DNA of 64,000 nt from an uncultured Bacteroidales bacterium (lineage in GTDB: Bacteria > Bacteroidota > Bacteroidia > Bacteroidales > UBA932). Where the stretch lies: the NCBI GenBank assembly GCA_947253655.1, contig CAMYAE010000001.1, forward strand, positions 1 through 64,000, given 5' to 3'. Under the pieces are notes generated by a model. That model ran no database searches and was not told where the DNA came from. It saw only the letters and a list, made by a program, of their open reading frames with translations. The position numbers and the translations under genes were made by a program. Positions 43,984 through 53,498 of this stretch are shown here, one piece after another (position 1 is the stretch's first letter; every line of letters begins with the position of its first letter).

Positions 43984-45357
43984 TTATAATAATTTTGCTG
44001 CAATTTCGGATAATTCGCTGCGTTCTCCTTTTCTGAGGAATACGTGCTCGAAGAGCGGCTGCCCTTCCAACTTTTCCCCAATATGGGTCAGTCCGTTGGA
44101 CCATTGGTCGAGATAAGGCTGGTCAATCTGGAAAATATCACCGGTAAACACCATTTTCGTACCCTCCCCGGCCCTGGTTATTATTGTCTTAATTTCATGA
44201 GGAGTGAGGTTTTGGGCTTCATCAATGATGAAGAACACCTTTCCGAGGCTACGCCCCCTGATATATGCTAAGGGCGAGATGAGCAGTTTCTGCTCTTTCA
44301 ACATATTCTCCACTTTCAAGGACTCTTTGCTCGTCGGCCTGAACTGTGCCTTGATTACATTCAGATTGTCCAGCAAAGGCTGAAGGAATGGGAACATCTT
44401 CTTGTTTTCATCTCCCGGAAGAAAGCCTATATCCTGATTCCCTAAGATGACGGTAGGTCTTGTAATTATAATCTGGTCATATTGGCTTGCCTGTTCCATA
44501 GCGGACGCCAATGCGATTAAAGTCTTGCCTGTGCCGGCACCACCCGTCAGTGACACCAGAGGAATGTTCGGATTCAAACAGGCGTCTATGGCAAATCTCT
44601 GTTCGTCGTTTCTTGGGTGAATTCCATAGGCAGACCTGTTTTTGACAAGGACTATCTTTTCCGACATTTTGTCGTAGCGTGCCGGCACGGTGCCGTCGTT
44701 CGCCTTAATCAGATAAAGTTGATTGGCCTTTGGCTCCTTAGGATACAGTTTGTTCCATTCAAAGGCATTTTCGCTTCCGTACCTGAGGCTCTGCATAAGG
44801 CCGGAAGACAATCCGTCAAGGTAGATTACCTCGTTGCGGGTGTTTTCTATTCTGTCATCTTCAATCCTGTCGGTCAGATAATCCTGGGCAGTCATGCCGG
44901 CAGCCTTGGATTTTATCCTCAGATTTATGTCCTTTGTCACAAGGGCGACAAATCTGTCAGGGTTGTTGTCCCTTACCCAAATTGCGGTGGATAGAATTCT
45001 GTGATCCTGGATATCATCAATGAACAGGTCTTTCATTTTTTCCGGGAAAGGGTGGTTTGGCTCTATCTTGACCTTTCCCAAACGTTTCCCTATAGGCACT
45101 CCTTCTTTGCCGAAGAGCCTGCCCTCGGTGAGACGGTCCATTTCCCGCATAAAACCTCTTGCGTTGTAACTCAATGCGTCAGAACCTTTTTTGAACTTGT
45201 CCAGCTCCTCGATGACGGCAATAGGAATTACAATGTCATTATCCTGGAACTTGCTGATTGACTTATAGTCATGAAGTATGATATTGGTGTCCAGCACAAA
45301 TATCTTAGGTTTCCCTTTTACTTTCCCCTTAGAGGGTACATTAGCGTATGTTCGCAT
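43984..45357 (-). CDS. PIN domain plus PhoH ATPase
   Basis: A 457-residue PhoH2-type protein. The N-terminal PIN nuclease domain (about 17-150) has KIFVLDTNIILHD and later acidic residues such as DIQDHRILSTAI. The C-terminal PhoH domain (about 240-455) carries Walker A SLTGGAGTGKTLIALASA and Walker B FFIIDEAQNLTPHE. PhoH2 proteins studied in mycobacteria are toxin-like RNA helicase/RNases. The Bacteroidota versions are chromosomal housekeeping genes of unclear role. No small antitoxin ORF is evident next to it. It follows the PurL-like gene by 24 bp and may be cotranscribed. Confidence 0.92.
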   Translation of the reverse strand: MRTYANVPSKGKVKGKPKIFVLDTNIILHDYKSISKFQDNDIVIPIAVIEELDKFKKGSDALSYNARGFMREMDRLTEGRLFGKEGVPIGKRLGKVKIEPNHPFPEKMKDLFIDDIQDHRILSTAIWVRDNNPDRFVALVTKDINLRIKSKAAGMTAQDYLTDRIEDDRIENTRNEVIYLDGLSSGLMQSLRYGSENAFEWNKLYPKEPKANQLYLIKANDGTVPARYDKMSEKIVLVKNRSAYGIHPRNDEQRFAIDACLNPNIPLVSLTGGAGTGKTLIALASAMEQASQYDQIIITRPTVILGNQDIGFLPGDENKKMFPFLQPLLDNLNVIKAQFRPTSKESLKVENMLKEQKLLISPLAYIRGRSLGKVFFIIDEAQNLTPHEIKTIITRAGEGTKMVFTGDIFQIDQPYLDQWSNGLTHIGEKLEGQPLFEHVFLRKGERSELSEIAAKLL

Positions 45358-45381
45358 ATATTTGTCTATAAGAAATTTTAA

Positions 45382-46530
45382 TCAATCTTCTCCCTCCGAG
45401 GCCTGCCCGTTCAGGAGCGACAGCATTATACCGGAAATGTCCGACAGGTCCGACATATTGATGCTGAGGCCTTTTGCATTCGGGGACGGGTGTCCCAAAG
45501 GGTAATATGCCACATCCTGCAATAGAAATTCGGCATCTACATAATCGTAATCCGAGTCTTCAATCTCTATTATCACACCAGGGATCTCCCCGAAAAGTAT
45601 TCTCACGAGATTTTGCTCCCCATAGGAGCCGGACAAGCCGGATATATCGGCCGAAAGCCCTGCCCTGCCGGAGGACAAGACGGACAATGCCGTCATCAGT
45701 CCGCCGTTACCTACGCCGGTCCCTGACTTTACGATACCGTCTTCTATTAGTTCTCTCACGACCTCGAAACAATCGCGGAAATATTCAGTGTCAGCAAGTT
45801 CAGGCTCTTTGCCTCCGGCATCCCCGGTCAGTTCCGAAAGCAGGGAGCCGCCAAGACGGAAGTCGCAGGTGTCGAAAGGAACGTATATGACCCAAGCGGA
45901 ACTGTCCTCTGTAAGTGTCTGCGGGCATTTCCTTTTTGTGCCAAGCAGCAGCCTCTTTTTCTCTTCCATGAGGCTTCCGGCATCTTCTTCATCTGAATAT
46001 TCCTGCCCGTAGCCTTGTCTGTTGAGCCCGGTACGTATTTCTAACTTGCGGCTATTGCCTTCGCGGAAAGAATAGTCCTTTATGCCGACTCCCAATTCGC
46101 CGGCATAGCCGCAGAAAGATTCCACTGATTTATAGAATGCCGCCATATTTCCTAAGGGGGCTGAATCCCATTCCCAATCGGCTGACAATTCGATGTCATT
46201 CATGCAGAAGTGTCCGTCTTTCCATATAGCCGAAAGCAGGGCTTCTGACACTTTGGATTTTGTAATGAACTCCGGGTATTCCGGGGAAATCTGTCTTGCA
46301 GCTTTATAGGACACTGTTTTCTTCAGATACTCGTCTATTTTGCCGTTATCAAAAACTTTGGAATACGGAGCGGGATCGACCGTCTCATCAACAATGGAAT
46401 CGTATTTTTCGGGATTGCGTCCGCACTTGCACGTCTTGCATGAGGCGCAGAGAATATCACCGGGAGTAGCTGACATCCTTATCCCGTCTATTATGTATTC
46501 AGACCATATAGCAGATGTCTTCTTGTTCAT
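45382..46530 (-). CDS. Stand-alone PurL C-terminal-half-like protein
   Basis: A 382-residue protein, from about residue 100 on, reads like the second AIRS half of Bacteroidota phosphoribosylformylglycinamidine synthase (PurL). Similar stretches, compared from memory, are IELSADWEWDS then YKSVESFCGYAGELGVGIKD (PurL: SLSANWMW, then AIELGINIPTGKDS), VIYVPFDTCDFRLGGSLL, YFRDCFEVVRELIEDGIV and NLVRILFGEIPGVIIEI. The PurL motif TGKDSLSM has become VGIKDYSF and the DxSxGG loop has become GTGVGNGG, so normal catalysis is unlikely. The FGAM N-terminal half and glutaminase domain are absent. The first 100 residues include a cysteine cluster (C28, C31, C34, C36). The frame is intact. It may be a repurposed paralogue. 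The start at 46530 is the first ATG. Confidence 0.65.
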   Translation of the reverse strand: MNKKTSAIWSEYIIDGIRMSATPGDILCASCKTCKCGRNPEKYDSIVDETVDPAPYSKVFDNGKIDEYLKKTVSYKAARQISPEYPEFITKSKVSEALLSAIWKDGHFCMNDIELSADWEWDSAPLGNMAAFYKSVESFCGYAGELGVGIKDYSFREGNSRKLEIRTGLNRQGYGQEYSDEEDAGSLMEEKKRLLLGTKRKCPQTLTEDSSAWVIYVPFDTCDFRLGGSLLSELTGDAGGKEPELADTEYFRDCFEVVRELIEDGIVKSGTGVGNGGLMTALSVLSSGRAGLSADISGLSGSYGEQNLVRILFGEIPGVIIEIEDSDYDYVDAEFLLQDVAYYPLGHPSPNAKGLSINMSDLSDISGIMLSLLNGQASEGED

Positions 46531-46577
46531 ATATCTTCGTTTTCTCGCAGAAATCCCATTTTATTTGTAAAAATAAG

Positions 46578-46585
46578 TAAATTTG
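46578..46585 (+). promoter_or_regulatory. folC promoter, -7 element
   Basis: TAAATTTG at 46578-46585 matches TAnnTTTG, 23 bp before the folC start. No well-spaced -33 TTTG was seen. Confidence 0.5.
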
Positions 46586-46608
46586 AAAACAGTTCAAAAT
46601 ATTGCAGT

Positions 46609-47949
46609 ATGGGATTTGGATTTTTCAAAAATGATTATGACAAGGAAATAAAAGAGCTGTTTGAAAAGCATCCTTCAGTGCAGAACGCGAAGTTCAAGGA
46701 CGCCTACAAGCCGGGTTTGGAGCACATGCTCAGATTTGACGAGGCCTTGGGCTTCCCCTCAAAGAAGATAAGGACAGTACACATAGCCGGTACCAACGGC
46801 AAAGGCTCTGTGGCCAATATGATAGCGGCCTGCTTTACCGGTACGGGATTTAAGACCGGTCTCTACACCTCGCCTCATATCCTCGATTTTCGCGAAAGGA
46901 TGAGGATTGGCAGCGAACTTATAACAGAAGAATACGTATATGATTTTATCAAGAGGTGGAAGCCGGTCTTCGAGGAGCTTTCGCTGTCTTTCTTTGAGAT
47001 TACTACCGGCATGGCTTTCAAATGGTTTGCAGATATGGGAGTGGACGTGGCCGTGATTGAGACAGGGCTTGGAGGCAGGCTCGACAGTACGAATATCATC
47101 AAGCCGGAATTGAGCATTGTGACGAGTATAGGCTTGGACCATTGCGAGTTTCTTGGAAACACCCCTGCTGCAATCGCCTGGGAGAAGGCGGGGATATTCA
47201 AGAAAGGAGTGCCTGCCATAGTGGGCCGTAGGCGACCGGAAACCGAACAGGTCTTTATATCCAAGGCTACAGATACCGGCTCGGAGCTGGTCTTCGCTGA
47301 CAGAATTGAGCCGAAGTTATGGGACCGAAGCCGTTACATATTGGAAAATATGGATTTACGGGGAAAATATCAGGAATATAATCTTCGGACCGCCCTCGCG
47401 GCGATCGACATTCTTAAAAAAGGATTTCCGGCTTTGGGTGATACCGAAAAGGTGGAGAATTCTCTTATTCACACGGCCTCGATTATGGATTTTCACGGCA
47501 GGTGGGAGAAATTATGTTCCGAACCTATGGTTATATGCGATATAGGCCATAATGCCGATGCCTTGAAAAACAATTTCTCCCAGCTGGATGAAATGCTGGC
47601 AAATGGAGAATGCTCCTTGCTGATAATCGTATATGCCGTAATGGCGGACAAGAATCTGGATGATATATTGCCGCTCCTGCCGGAAAATGCGGAATATATT
47701 TTTACGACCCCTGCGACATCCAGAGCTCTGCCGGCAGAGGATATATATAGTAAGGTCGCTGCATACCGTAAGGCTCATGGCCTTGACAATCATAATCTTA
47801 GAGTTATGGACAGCGTAGTTGAGGCAGTAGATGCGGCTTTGCACACGGCCGGGAAACACATGGCCGGGACCGGGAAAAAACCTTTGATTTATATCGGTGG
47901 CAGCACTTTTGCAGTAGCAGAGGCCGTACCTTATTTTAATAAGGACTGA
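46609..47949 (+). CDS. folC: Bifunctional folylpolyglutamate / dihydrofolate synthase
   Basis: A 446-residue Mur-ligase-family enzyme that adds glutamates to folates. The ATP loop is HIAGTNGKGSVANMIA (about 59-74). TGLYTSPHILDFRERM and ETGLGGRLDSTNI are FolC signatures, and SIGLDHCEFLGNTPAAIAWEKAGIFK includes the carbamylated-lysine region. DFHGRWEKL and CDIGHNADAL mark the C-terminal domain. It is divergent from the PurL-like gene. Both are related to one-carbon and purine metabolism, but this proximity may be chance. Cytoplasmic. Confidence 0.95.
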   Translation: MGFGFFKNDYDKEIKELFEKHPSVQNAKFKDAYKPGLEHMLRFDEALGFPSKKIRTVHIAGTNGKGSVANMIAACFTGTGFKTGLYTSPHILDFRERMRIGSELITEEYVYDFIKRWKPVFEELSLSFFEITTGMAFKWFADMGVDVAVIETGLGGRLDSTNIIKPELSIVTSIGLDHCEFLGNTPAAIAWEKAGIFKKGVPAIVGRRRPETEQVFISKATDTGSELVFADRIEPKLWDRSRYILENMDLRGKYQEYNLRTALAAIDILKKGFPALGDTEKVENSLIHTASIMDFHGRWEKLCSEPMVICDIGHNADALKNNFSQLDEMLANGECSLLIIVYAVMADKNLDDILPLLPENAEYIFTTPATSRALPAEDIYSKVAAYRKAHGLDNHNLRVMDSVVEAVDAALHTAGKHMAGTGKKPLIYIGGSTFAVAEAVPYFNKD

Positions 47950-47996
47950 TAATTGGAATTAAGATAGAATATTAATAATTGGCCCGGGTTGTTATT

Positions 47997-48008
47997 GCAC
48001 ATATGTGC
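47997..48008. promoter_or_regulatory. 12-bp palindrome before the alpha-2-macroglobulin gene
   Basis: GCACATATGTGC is a perfect 12-bp palindrome, 34-45 bp before the start codon at 48042. No -7 box was recognised nearby. It could be an operator or chance. Confidence 0.25.
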
Positions 48009-48041
48009 AGCAGATTTTGGCCGATACAAAATGTAAGCAGT

Positions 48042-51000
48042 ATGAAAAGACTGTCAGCAATAATTGTTACTGTCGCTGCAATATTAGCAGCCGGTTTGAC
48101 ACTAAATGCATTTTTAAAACCTATGGACGAGAATCGGAACTTCCCCGAAAAAGGACATTTATTTGTCAGGGAGTGGAGTAATTATTATAATGCCGTTTCG
48201 GCTGACAGGCCTAAGAAACAGATTGAGGCATTAGAGGTTATTAAGAAACTTTCGCGCGACCAAAGGGTGGCATGGGATTTCTGGGATGCTTCTAAGAGAT
48301 ATTTTGATGCGTCAGTGTCAATAGATTGGAAATCAAGGGATTCTATGGCCTCTCTTATGGGCAGGGAGGTCAAGAATTTCGATGAGCCGGTTATGAATAT
48401 AATTTATCGCAGTTCATATCTCGGCTCCGATAATTATGAATTGCTCAAATATATCATCTCTGATGCAGAGAGACTGAAAAAATCCAAAAACGAGCAGTTC
48501 TATAAATATGAGGGTTATATAAATGACTATATGTCCGGGCAGCTCCCGGAATATATCCGCAACGATTTCGAATATTTGCTGTGGATGAATCTGCCGTCTT
48601 ACGGCAATGCGGACGGTCTGGCATCCGACAGGTCATATCGCCTGTTGGACAGCATGCTTGACGGACGTTATCCCGATGGGGCTTATCTCCGTTATCGCAG
48701 CATCGCTGCCAGTACCGATACCGCTGCTTGCAAGTCTGCCTTAAAGGCTTTCGTGAAAGAATATAAAGGGAAAGCCGTGTCTTATTTCGCTGAAAATGAC
48801 CTTCTTATGATGAAGAAGGACTATCTGGACAAGAAGAATGCCGGCTCGGAAGAATACAAGAAGCTGTATAATGAGTGCAAGGCTTTTGAGAGCAGGCGTC
48901 ATTCGCTTTCAGGCAAGGAAAAGGCTTTAGCGGAGAAAATAGACGGGGTTAAGTCTCTGATCAAATCATTGGGTTCAGAATCCATTTCAGTCAATGTATT
49001 TGACGGCAAGGCGAGGGTGCAGGTACGCAACATAAGTGATTTTACCCTTGAGATGTTCCCGGAAGAGTCAAAGGCTGCGGTGTTCAAGAAGAATTTTAAA
49101 AACGAGAAGAGGAGTTTCTATGTGCTTGACACTGTTGAGGTTGCCTTGCCGGACATTGATGACGGAACTTACAAAGTGAGTGCATATAAAGGGCTGAACA
49201 GCACGTATGATATCTATTCGAAATATCGTATTTCATTGGCGCAACGCCGCGACAGCAAGGGCTATGGAATATATGCAACTGACTATCTGACAGGAGAACC
49301 GTTGAAGTCCGTGGATGTAAGGCTGATTAAAAACGGCAGGACGGTGGCTTCTACTGTGAATTTTGCTTTGAATGACGGTTTTACTGCAATTCCTGATGCT
49401 TTATCTAAAGCCATAAAAGGCGGCAATTCCAATTATAGTGTCGAAGTGTCCTATAAGGGTGAAGACGGATTTATCCGCAAGAGCCGCCGGGTCTCTTTTT
49501 GGTATAGTAGGGATCGACATAAAAATTCGAAAAGTGACTACGGAAAGATTTTCTTGGACAGAAAGGCTTTCAATCCCGGCGATACCGTTTATTTCAAGTC
49601 AGTACTCTATGTTGGCGATATGGTGAACTCCGTGAGAGTCTTTGATGCCGGTAGAAGTGTTACTGCCACCTTGTACGATACGGAAAACAATAAGTTACAA
49701 GACTTGACGCTGTCCACCAATGAGTTCGGCGCCGTGGCAGGGAAGTTTGCACTGCCCTCCGGACTTAAGAACGGCATTTTCTATATAAAAGTCAAGTCCG
49801 GTCTTTTGGAGGCCTTCGAGCCTCTCAGGGTGGATGAGTTTGTGCTGCCGACATTTGATCTGACTTTTGATGATATAAAACAGCTTTATCTTCCGGGAGA
49901 TACGGTAAGGGTTGGAGGAGCGGTCAAGAGCTATAGCGGTCACAGCCTTTCATCGGCAAAGGCGGTATATACCGCAGAATATGCGGGAAAGGTGCTGGCG
50001 GAAGGCTCTATTGAAATTGCTCCCGACGGACGTTTTGAAGTTGTAGTGCCTTCATCATCAGACGATTGGCAATATATAAACATAAATGTCAAGATCACTG
50101 ATACGACGGGGGAGACACTTGAATACAACAAGGGGGTCTGTGTAGGAAAAGTTGTTCGCCTGTCATCGGTGCTGCTGAATAAGGCTGATGCTGAAATAGT
50201 GCTGGATGTGCCTGAGAAAGGCCTTGGCAAGGCGGGAAGGTTATGGCATGGGGATAGAAATGCCTATCTGGTTTTGGGCGATGTGGCTGAGATTAAAATT
50301 TCCGTTAAAAACAGTCAGAACAATGAAGTGCTTTCAGATGTTTCATATATATTGTATGATGAGAATGACAAGGAAATAGAACGGGGCAGCTCAGCGTCCG
50401 GAGAAACCAAGAAATTCGATATGTCGGCTTTGGCTGATGGCCTGTATGTGCTTAGGACAGAGGTGTCTGCAAAGAGCAGTGACGGAAAGATAACGGCAAA
50501 GAACTCAGGGCTTCTTAATTTTGTCAAGATGACGGGAAATCCGGAAGCCATCGACGCTCCTGTGGAGCATATTTTTTGGCGGGGGGAAGAAAATGTCGAA
50601 TCCGGTGATGAGATTAAAGCCTATATCGGAACAGCCAATGGAAAGAAGATGTGGGCTGTGGTAGAGGTGTTCGGAGACAACAGGGAGCTTATTGACAGCC
50701 GTTTGGTGAAGCTTACAGGTGAGAGGGGCAAGGCAGGCTCTATAGCCTCGGTGAGTCTCCCTTATAAATCCGATTATCCTGATGCAGTAATTTTCAGCAT
50801 ACTGTATTTCCGGGACAGAAATGTCAATATATGGACAAAATATTTCAGGCGCATCCGCCATACCTTGGATCTGCCTTTGTCATTTTCCGTCTTTGAAGAC
50901 AAGACCATGCCGGGCAAGGAATACACATTCAAAATCAAGACAGATGCAAATGTGGAGTGTGTGGCGACCGTCTATGACAAGAGCCTTGACAATATCTTTC

Positions 51001-53483
51001 GGAACGGCTGGAACAGAGTGTCGCTCAACAGTTTCGTGCTTCCTAATATAGATATTTATGCAGAGCCGGGCATGAACGGTCAAAACTATGGGGATTGGTT
51101 CATGATGAATCAGGCCCTCGCTTTGGAAGAGGTTGTGGTTGCCGCTTATGGAAGCAGAAGGCCGATAATGTTGCGCGGTGTTGCGAAGGCGGAGGCTGAT
51201 ACGAAAGAAGCGGTTATGTATGATGTCGAGGCGGCCGGCCCGCCGCAGGAAAGTGAGATTGATGCCGTTGAGGACAAAGCTCTTTCCGAAGTGGGAATAA
51301 GGGACAATTTTGCAAATACTCTTGCGTTCCGGCCATTTTTGCATTCGGATGAAAACGGTGCTATAGAATTGAAGTTCAAGACTTCCGACAAACTGTCCAC
51401 CTATTATGTGCAGCTCTTTGCCCATGACAAGAATATGCGTAATGCCGTTTTGGCCAAAGAAACAGTTGTGTCTGTTCCTGTCAAGGTGGCTGTCGTGGAG
51501 CCTAAATACCTTTATGCCGGTGATGAATATCGCTTGGCGGCTACCGTTGCGAGCATTTCAGACAGACCGCTTTCCGGCACTCTCGCCCTGTACCAATATG
51601 ATGGCGAGGATTATAAGGCGTTGACACCTGTCAAGTCTTCTTCAATGGATATCACTGTCCCGGCAGGAGGCTCGGTGTCAAGGACTTTCAATGTGGTTGT
51701 GCCGTCCGACAAGAATCGGAAATCCGGCAAGCCGATTGGGCTGAAAGTCGTTTTCGCCGCTAAGGAAGGAGGTTTCTCAGACGGAGTTTTTGTCCCTGTT
51801 CCGGTTTATAAGAATGCCCAGGTGATTACGGAAGCGCATTCGGCTGTGCTGCTTGCCGGTATGGACAAGGAGGCTCTGATAGATAAGATCCGTTCCGCTT
51901 TTGTGAACGTATCGTCTTACGGAGCGGAATATCAAGAGATTGCCATTATCGATATGGTCAGGCAGGCATTGCCTTCCAAGGTGGATCCTGCCAATGATGA
52001 CTGTCTGTCGCTCTCGGAAGCCTATTATGTGCGTCTTGTGGCGGAAAAACTCGGAATTAAGATCGAAAGCGGAGGCAAGGATTTCATAACGAACGACAAG
52101 CTGATTGCGAAGATACTTGCATGCCAAAATGCCGACGGAGGTTTCAGCTGGTTTGAGGGCATGACCTCTTCTCCAATTATAACTTCCGTCTTGCTTGAGA
52201 GATTTGCCAAACTGCGCAATGCCGGGCTTGCAGATATTTCCGGGCAGGATTGGGAGAAAGCTGTCAAGTTCCTTGACAAGACCCGGTTTGATTTTGAATG
52301 GCCGCTTTGGTGCGGAGGCGTTTCATTAGACCAATATCTCTATGTCAGGTCATTATATCCATCCGTAAAATTCGAGGTCGGGTATTCCGGCAGGGCCGCG
52401 GACTTTGCCAGGAGAATGGCTGACTTCAAGAAATATGTCAGGAATTATCTTGTTCCATCCAAAGACAGGGGGCTTAACGGCTATATTCACGGAAAGGCCC
52501 GCAGGCTGTTGACCCTTACCAATCTTGTGGAATCATCTGACGGTATTGCTTTGGCAAAGGCTTGGGGCGTGAATTTCGGAGTGGAGGGAAAAATGAAGAA
52601 ATCGCTGCAGGCTGATGTGGTTTCGTTGTTGGAATACGCAGTGGACCATAGTGACGGCGGTATATATTATCCTAATGCAGTTATGCCTTTCAGGGGGCTT
52701 CTTGAGAGTGAAGCTTATGCGCATTCCATGCTTTGCGATCTGTTTACAGCCTATTCGACAAAAGAATATGCCGTTTCTTCATCATCGGCCGAGGCTGTGC
52801 GTGTAGCGGACGGAATAAGGATATGGCTTATGCTCCAAAAAGAGACTCAGAAGTGGGATGATAATGAGCCTGCATTCGTGGATGCTGTCAATTCAGTGCT
52901 TTCCGGCTCGGAAGAGGTTAAAGCCACGAAGGTTATACTTATGAAGAAAAGTTTTGAGAAGCCTTTCGAGGAGATTAAGGCGGCAGGCAACGGTATGACA
53001 GTCGAACGGAAATTCTATTTGCTTTCTTCAGTGGAACATGAGGCTGCTTCCATGCACGATGAAGACGGCAAGACCATAAAGCCTGTGGAGATAGCTCCGG
53101 GCTCAATTCTGAAGAAAGGCGACAAGATCCGGATAGAGTATAGGATATGGAATAAGGAAAACCGCAGTTTCGTGCGCCTGTCAGCCCCAAGAGAGGCGGC
53201 CTTGAGGCCGGTGCAGCAGCTGTCCGGCATGTATGGCTGGGGCATACGTCCTTTCCGGATCAACAATTGGTTCTCATTTATGCCACACGGCTACAGGAAC
53301 GTTAAGGCCGAAAAGACGGAATATTATTTCGATTCCTATCCGGAAGAGAACACCACTGTAAGCGAGGATTTCTTTGTTACGCAGTCTGGGGCCTTTGTAG
53401 CTCCGGTCGTGGAAATAGAGTCTCTCTATGCTCCTCACTATAGAGCCAACGGAGGCTTCTCCGGCAAGCTCGCTGTAGAATAG
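48042..53483 (+). CDS. Alpha-2-macroglobulin family protein with MG2 domain
   Basis: A 1,813-residue protein. The frame opens at 47979, but MKRLSAIIVTVAAILAAGL at 48042 is a signal peptide or anchor and is preferred. Order: an N-terminal helical region (about 40-320), macroglobulin beta domains including MG2-like GKIFLDRKAFNPGDTVYFKS near 500 and FVLPTFDLTF near 605, the A2M domain near 1100 (FRPFLHSDENGAIELKFKTS), then a helical terpenoid-cyclase-like domain (GGFSWFEGMTSSP near 1365). The thioester motif CxEQ was not found, so it probably cannot trap proteases covalently. A SusC-type motif LEEVVVAAYG lies near residue 1028. Bacterial relatives often pair with PbpC, and pbpC occurs 8.5 kb downstream. 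Confidence 0.88.
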   Translation: MKRLSAIIVTVAAILAAGLTLNAFLKPMDENRNFPEKGHLFVREWSNYYNAVSADRPKKQIEALEVIKKLSRDQRVAWDFWDASKRYFDASVSIDWKSRDSMASLMGREVKNFDEPVMNIIYRSSYLGSDNYELLKYIISDAERLKKSKNEQFYKYEGYINDYMSGQLPEYIRNDFEYLLWMNLPSYGNADGLASDRSYRLLDSMLDGRYPDGAYLRYRSIAASTDTAACKSALKAFVKEYKGKAVSYFAENDLLMMKKDYLDKKNAGSEEYKKLYNECKAFESRRHSLSGKEKALAEKIDGVKSLIKSLGSESISVNVFDGKARVQVRNISDFTLEMFPEESKAAVFKKNFKNEKRSFYVLDTVEVALPDIDDGTYKVSAYKGLNSTYDIYSKYRISLAQRRDSKGYGIYATDYLTGEPLKSVDVRLIKNGRTVASTVNFALNDGFTAIPDALSKAIKGGNSNYSVEVSYKGEDGFIRKSRRVSFWYSRDRHKNSKSDYGKIFLDRKAFNPGDTVYFKSVLYVGDMVNSVRVFDAGRSVTATLYDTENNKLQDLTLSTNEFGAVAGKFALPSGLKNGIFYIKVKSGLLEAFEPLRVDEFVLPTFDLTFDDIKQLYLPGDTVRVGGAVKSYSGHSLSSAKAVYTAEYAGKVLAEGSIEIAPDGRFEVVVPSSSDDWQYININVKITDTTGETLEYNKGVCVGKVVRLSSVLLNKADAEIVLDVPEKGLGKAGRLWHGDRNAYLVLGDVAEIKISVKNSQNNEVLSDVSYILYDENDKEIERGSSASGETKKFDMSALADGLYVLRTEVSAKSSDGKITAKNSGLLNFVKMTGNPEAIDAPVEHIFWRGEENVESGDEIKAYIGTANGKKMWAVVEVFGDNRELIDSRLVKLTGERGKAGSIASVSLPYKSDYPDAVIFSILYFRDRNVNIWTKYFRRIRHTLDLPLSFSVFEDKTMPGKEYTFKIKTDANVECVATVYDKSLDNIFRNGWNRVSLNSFVLPNIDIYAEPGMNGQNYGDWFMMNQALALEEVVVAAYGSRRPIMLRGVAKAEADTKEAVMYDVEAAGPPQESEIDAVEDKALSEVGIRDNFANTLAFRPFLHSDENGAIELKFKTSDKLSTYYVQLFAHDKNMRNAVLAKETVVSVPVKVAVVEPKYLYAGDEYRLAATVASISDRPLSGTLALYQYDGEDYKALTPVKSSSMDITVPAGGSVSRTFNVVVPSDKNRKSGKPIGLKVVFAAKEGGFSDGVFVPVPVYKNAQVITEAHSAVLLAGMDKEALIDKIRSAFVNVSSYGAEYQEIAIIDMVRQALPSKVDPANDDCLSLSEAYYVRLVAEKLGIKIESGGKDFITNDKLIAKILACQNADGGFSWFEGMTSSPIITSVLLERFAKLRNAGLADISGQDWEKAVKFLDKTRFDFEWPLWCGGVSLDQYLYVRSLYPSVKFEVGYSGRAADFARRMADFKKYVRNYLVPSKDRGLNGYIHGKARRLLTLTNLVESSDGIALAKAWGVNFGVEGKMKKSLQADVVSLLEYAVDHSDGGIYYPNAVMPFRGLLESEAYAHSMLCDLFTAYSTKEYAVSSSSAEAVRVADGIRIWLMLQKETQKWDDNEPAFVDAVNSVLSGSEEVKATKVILMKKSFEKPFEEIKAAGNGMTVERKFYLLSSVEHEAASMHDEDGKTIKPVEIAPGSILKKGDKIRIEYRIWNKENRSFVRLSAPREAALRPVQQLSGMYGWGIRPFRINNWFSFMPHGYRNVKAEKTEYYFDSYPEENTTVSEDFFVTQSGAFVAPVVEIESLYAPHYRANGGFSGKLAVE

Positions 53484-53498
53484 GAAGCTTATTATTTG

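Noticed and set aside
43984..45357. PhoH2 toxin-antitoxin pair
   Set aside because: In mycobacteria PhoH2 can pair with a small upstream antitoxin gene. Here the upstream gene is a 382-codon PurL-like protein and no small ORF is evident.
48042..53483. Functional protease-trapping thioester in the alpha-2-macroglobulin protein
   Set aside because: No CxEQ motif was found anywhere in the protein.
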